DNA of 12,048 nt from assembly GCA_021827255.1 (NCBI GenBank), contig JAKAWO010000059.1:1-12048 (forward strand), written 5' to 3'. Every line of letters starts with the position of its first letter. The first letter of the stretch is position 1. The notes below the pieces were generated by a model. The model was not told the DNA's origin, did not search any database, and was given only the letters and a program-made list of their open reading frames with translations. Positions 11,515-12,048 of this stretch are shown here, piece after piece. The translations under genes and the position numbers were made by a program. The stretch comes from Acidobacteriota bacterium (lineage in GTDB: Bacteria; Acidobacteriota; Terriglobia; UBA7540).

Positions 11515-12024
11515 CTAAGAACGGTGCTTTGTGGCTTCCTTCTTCTTGCCCGTTGCGCCTTCCAGCACAATCACCTGACGGATGGATCGTTCCCCACCGC
11601 TTTCAGAATAATAAATCAAAACATTTGTTCCCGGGGAGAGTGACTTGAGGGTGAGCCTTTTTCCGCCGAGGGTTTCAACGTGTGTTCCCTTCCGGATCGG
11701 GAAGATCTCCGTATCCTTCCCGTGCCGGGTCGTAACATTCAGGACCTGCAGTTTTCTGTCCAGCGACTGCACGACGCCGGTGAAGGCTTGCTGGCTCGGG
11801 CCCTTCATTGTGTTGTGCCCCGGCAGCTTGTGCAGGGAACTCTGCCCCCGGCCCGAGATCGGCGTGAGAGCCAGCAGTAGGAGGGTGAGAATGGATCCCG
11901 TCACGCGCCATCGGCCCTGGGAGGGCTGGCAAGGGGCTGGCCGCAAGCAGCAAACGCTGGCCGTTGGGCGCTTGATTCTCGCTCCCGAAAAAGCCGACAA
12001 AAATTCAGCGAGTGTAGTTTTCAT
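11515..12024 (-). CDS. Exported small hypothetical protein (beta-rich, DUF5666-like)
   Basis: This 169-residue protein has no named function. The ATG at 12024 has an excellent ribosome site (GGAGG, 12034-12030, 5 nt spacing). The first 40 residues are unusual for an export signal: cysteine- and proline-containing and basic. The hydrophobic core comes only at residues 43-56 (GSILTLLLLALTPI), followed by SGRGQ as a possible cleavage area. A GTG at codon 41 (11904) would give a textbook signal peptide but has no visible ribosome site. The mature domain (about 81-156) alternates strands: FTGVVQSLDRKLQVLNV, TEIFPIRKGTHVE, LTLKSLSPGTNVLIYYSE and IRQVIVLEG. This resembles the small beta-barrel DUF5666-type periplasmic proteins; the match is from memory and approximate. 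The tail is lysine-rich. It lies 140 nt upstream of bshA. Confidence 0.75.
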   Translation of the reverse strand: MKTTLAEFLSAFSGARIKRPTASVCCLRPAPCQPSQGRWRVTGSILTLLLLALTPISGRGQSSLHKLPGHNTMKGPSQQAFTGVVQSLDRKLQVLNVTTRHGKDTEIFPIRKGTHVETLGGKRLTLKSLSPGTNVLIYYSESGGERSIRQVIVLEGATGKKKEATKHRS

Positions 12025-12029
12025 TGAAC

Positions 12030-12034
12030 CCTCC
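12030..12034 (-). promoter_or_regulatory. Ribosome binding site of the exported hypothetical protein
   Basis: GGAGG on the minus strand, 5 nt before the ATG at 12024. It supports the long N-terminus in spite of its odd composition. Confidence 0.6.
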
Positions 12035-12048
12035 GACTTAAAAGGTTA

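Noticed and set aside
1..12048. CRISPR arrays, tRNA/rRNA genes, insertion sequences, attachment sites
   Set aside because: Reading through both strands I saw no regular spaced repeats, tRNA-like T-arm sequences, transposase motifs or terminal inverted repeats; a dedicated search was not possible.

Overview
The window comes from a GC-rich bacterial chromosome, by eye about 60% G+C. It is densely packed with housekeeping genes and shows no sign of phage, insertion sequences, CRISPR or rRNA/tRNA genes. My best guess for the organism is an Acidobacteriota member or a close relative. This is inference from three things: a BshA-type bacillithiol glycosyltransferase, an ATP synthase c subunit with a signal peptide in a split atp cluster, and a small hypothetical protein of a type I associate with Acidobacteria and Myxococcota. 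No marker gene here settles the taxonomy.

Layout. (1) 1-2152, + strand: the 3' part of nuoM and all of nuoN, the last two membrane antiporter-like subunits of respiratory complex I. (2) 2164-4177, + strand: an Fo-only ATP synthase block, atpZ, atpI, atpB (subunit a) and atpE (subunit c with a cleavable leader). It starts 11 nt after nuoN, so complex I and the Fo rotor/stator genes may share a transcript. No atpF, atpH, atpA, atpG, atpD or atpC follows, so the F1 genes and subunit b must be elsewhere. (3) 4378-6256, + strand: three genes joined by ATGA stop/start overlaps. They are a small hypothetical protein, a ThiS-like sulfur carrier with 12 residues after the Gly-Gly motif, and a LytS-type membrane histidine kinase with no response regulator beside it. 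A plausible promoter lies at 4311-4339. (4) 6257-6631: a 375-nt non-coding stretch with a 10-bp palindrome directly followed by a 7-bp GC hairpin. (5) 6632-9250, + strand: an AhpD/carboxymuconolactone-decarboxylase-like protein, an MFS exporter-like transporter and a membrane-anchored alpha/beta hydrolase. (6) 12024-9360, - strand, converging on block 5: a secreted small hypothetical protein, bshA, and a START/SRPBCC-domain secreted protein that overlaps the end of bshA by 4 nt.

How the genes work together. Blocks 1 and 2 are the proton-motive-force machinery: complex I pumps ions and Fo uses the gradient. Block 6 supplies the first step of bacillithiol synthesis. Block 5 contains a thiol/peroxide-type protein (CxxCxxxH), which may fit redox defence, but that link is speculative. 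Most of the window is ordinary. The points most worth a second look are the extended ThiS and its coupling to an orphan LytS-like kinase, the signal-peptide c subunit in an Fo-only cluster, and the palindrome-hairpin unit upstream of the AhpD-like gene. I do not see a clear, entirely new multi-gene system.
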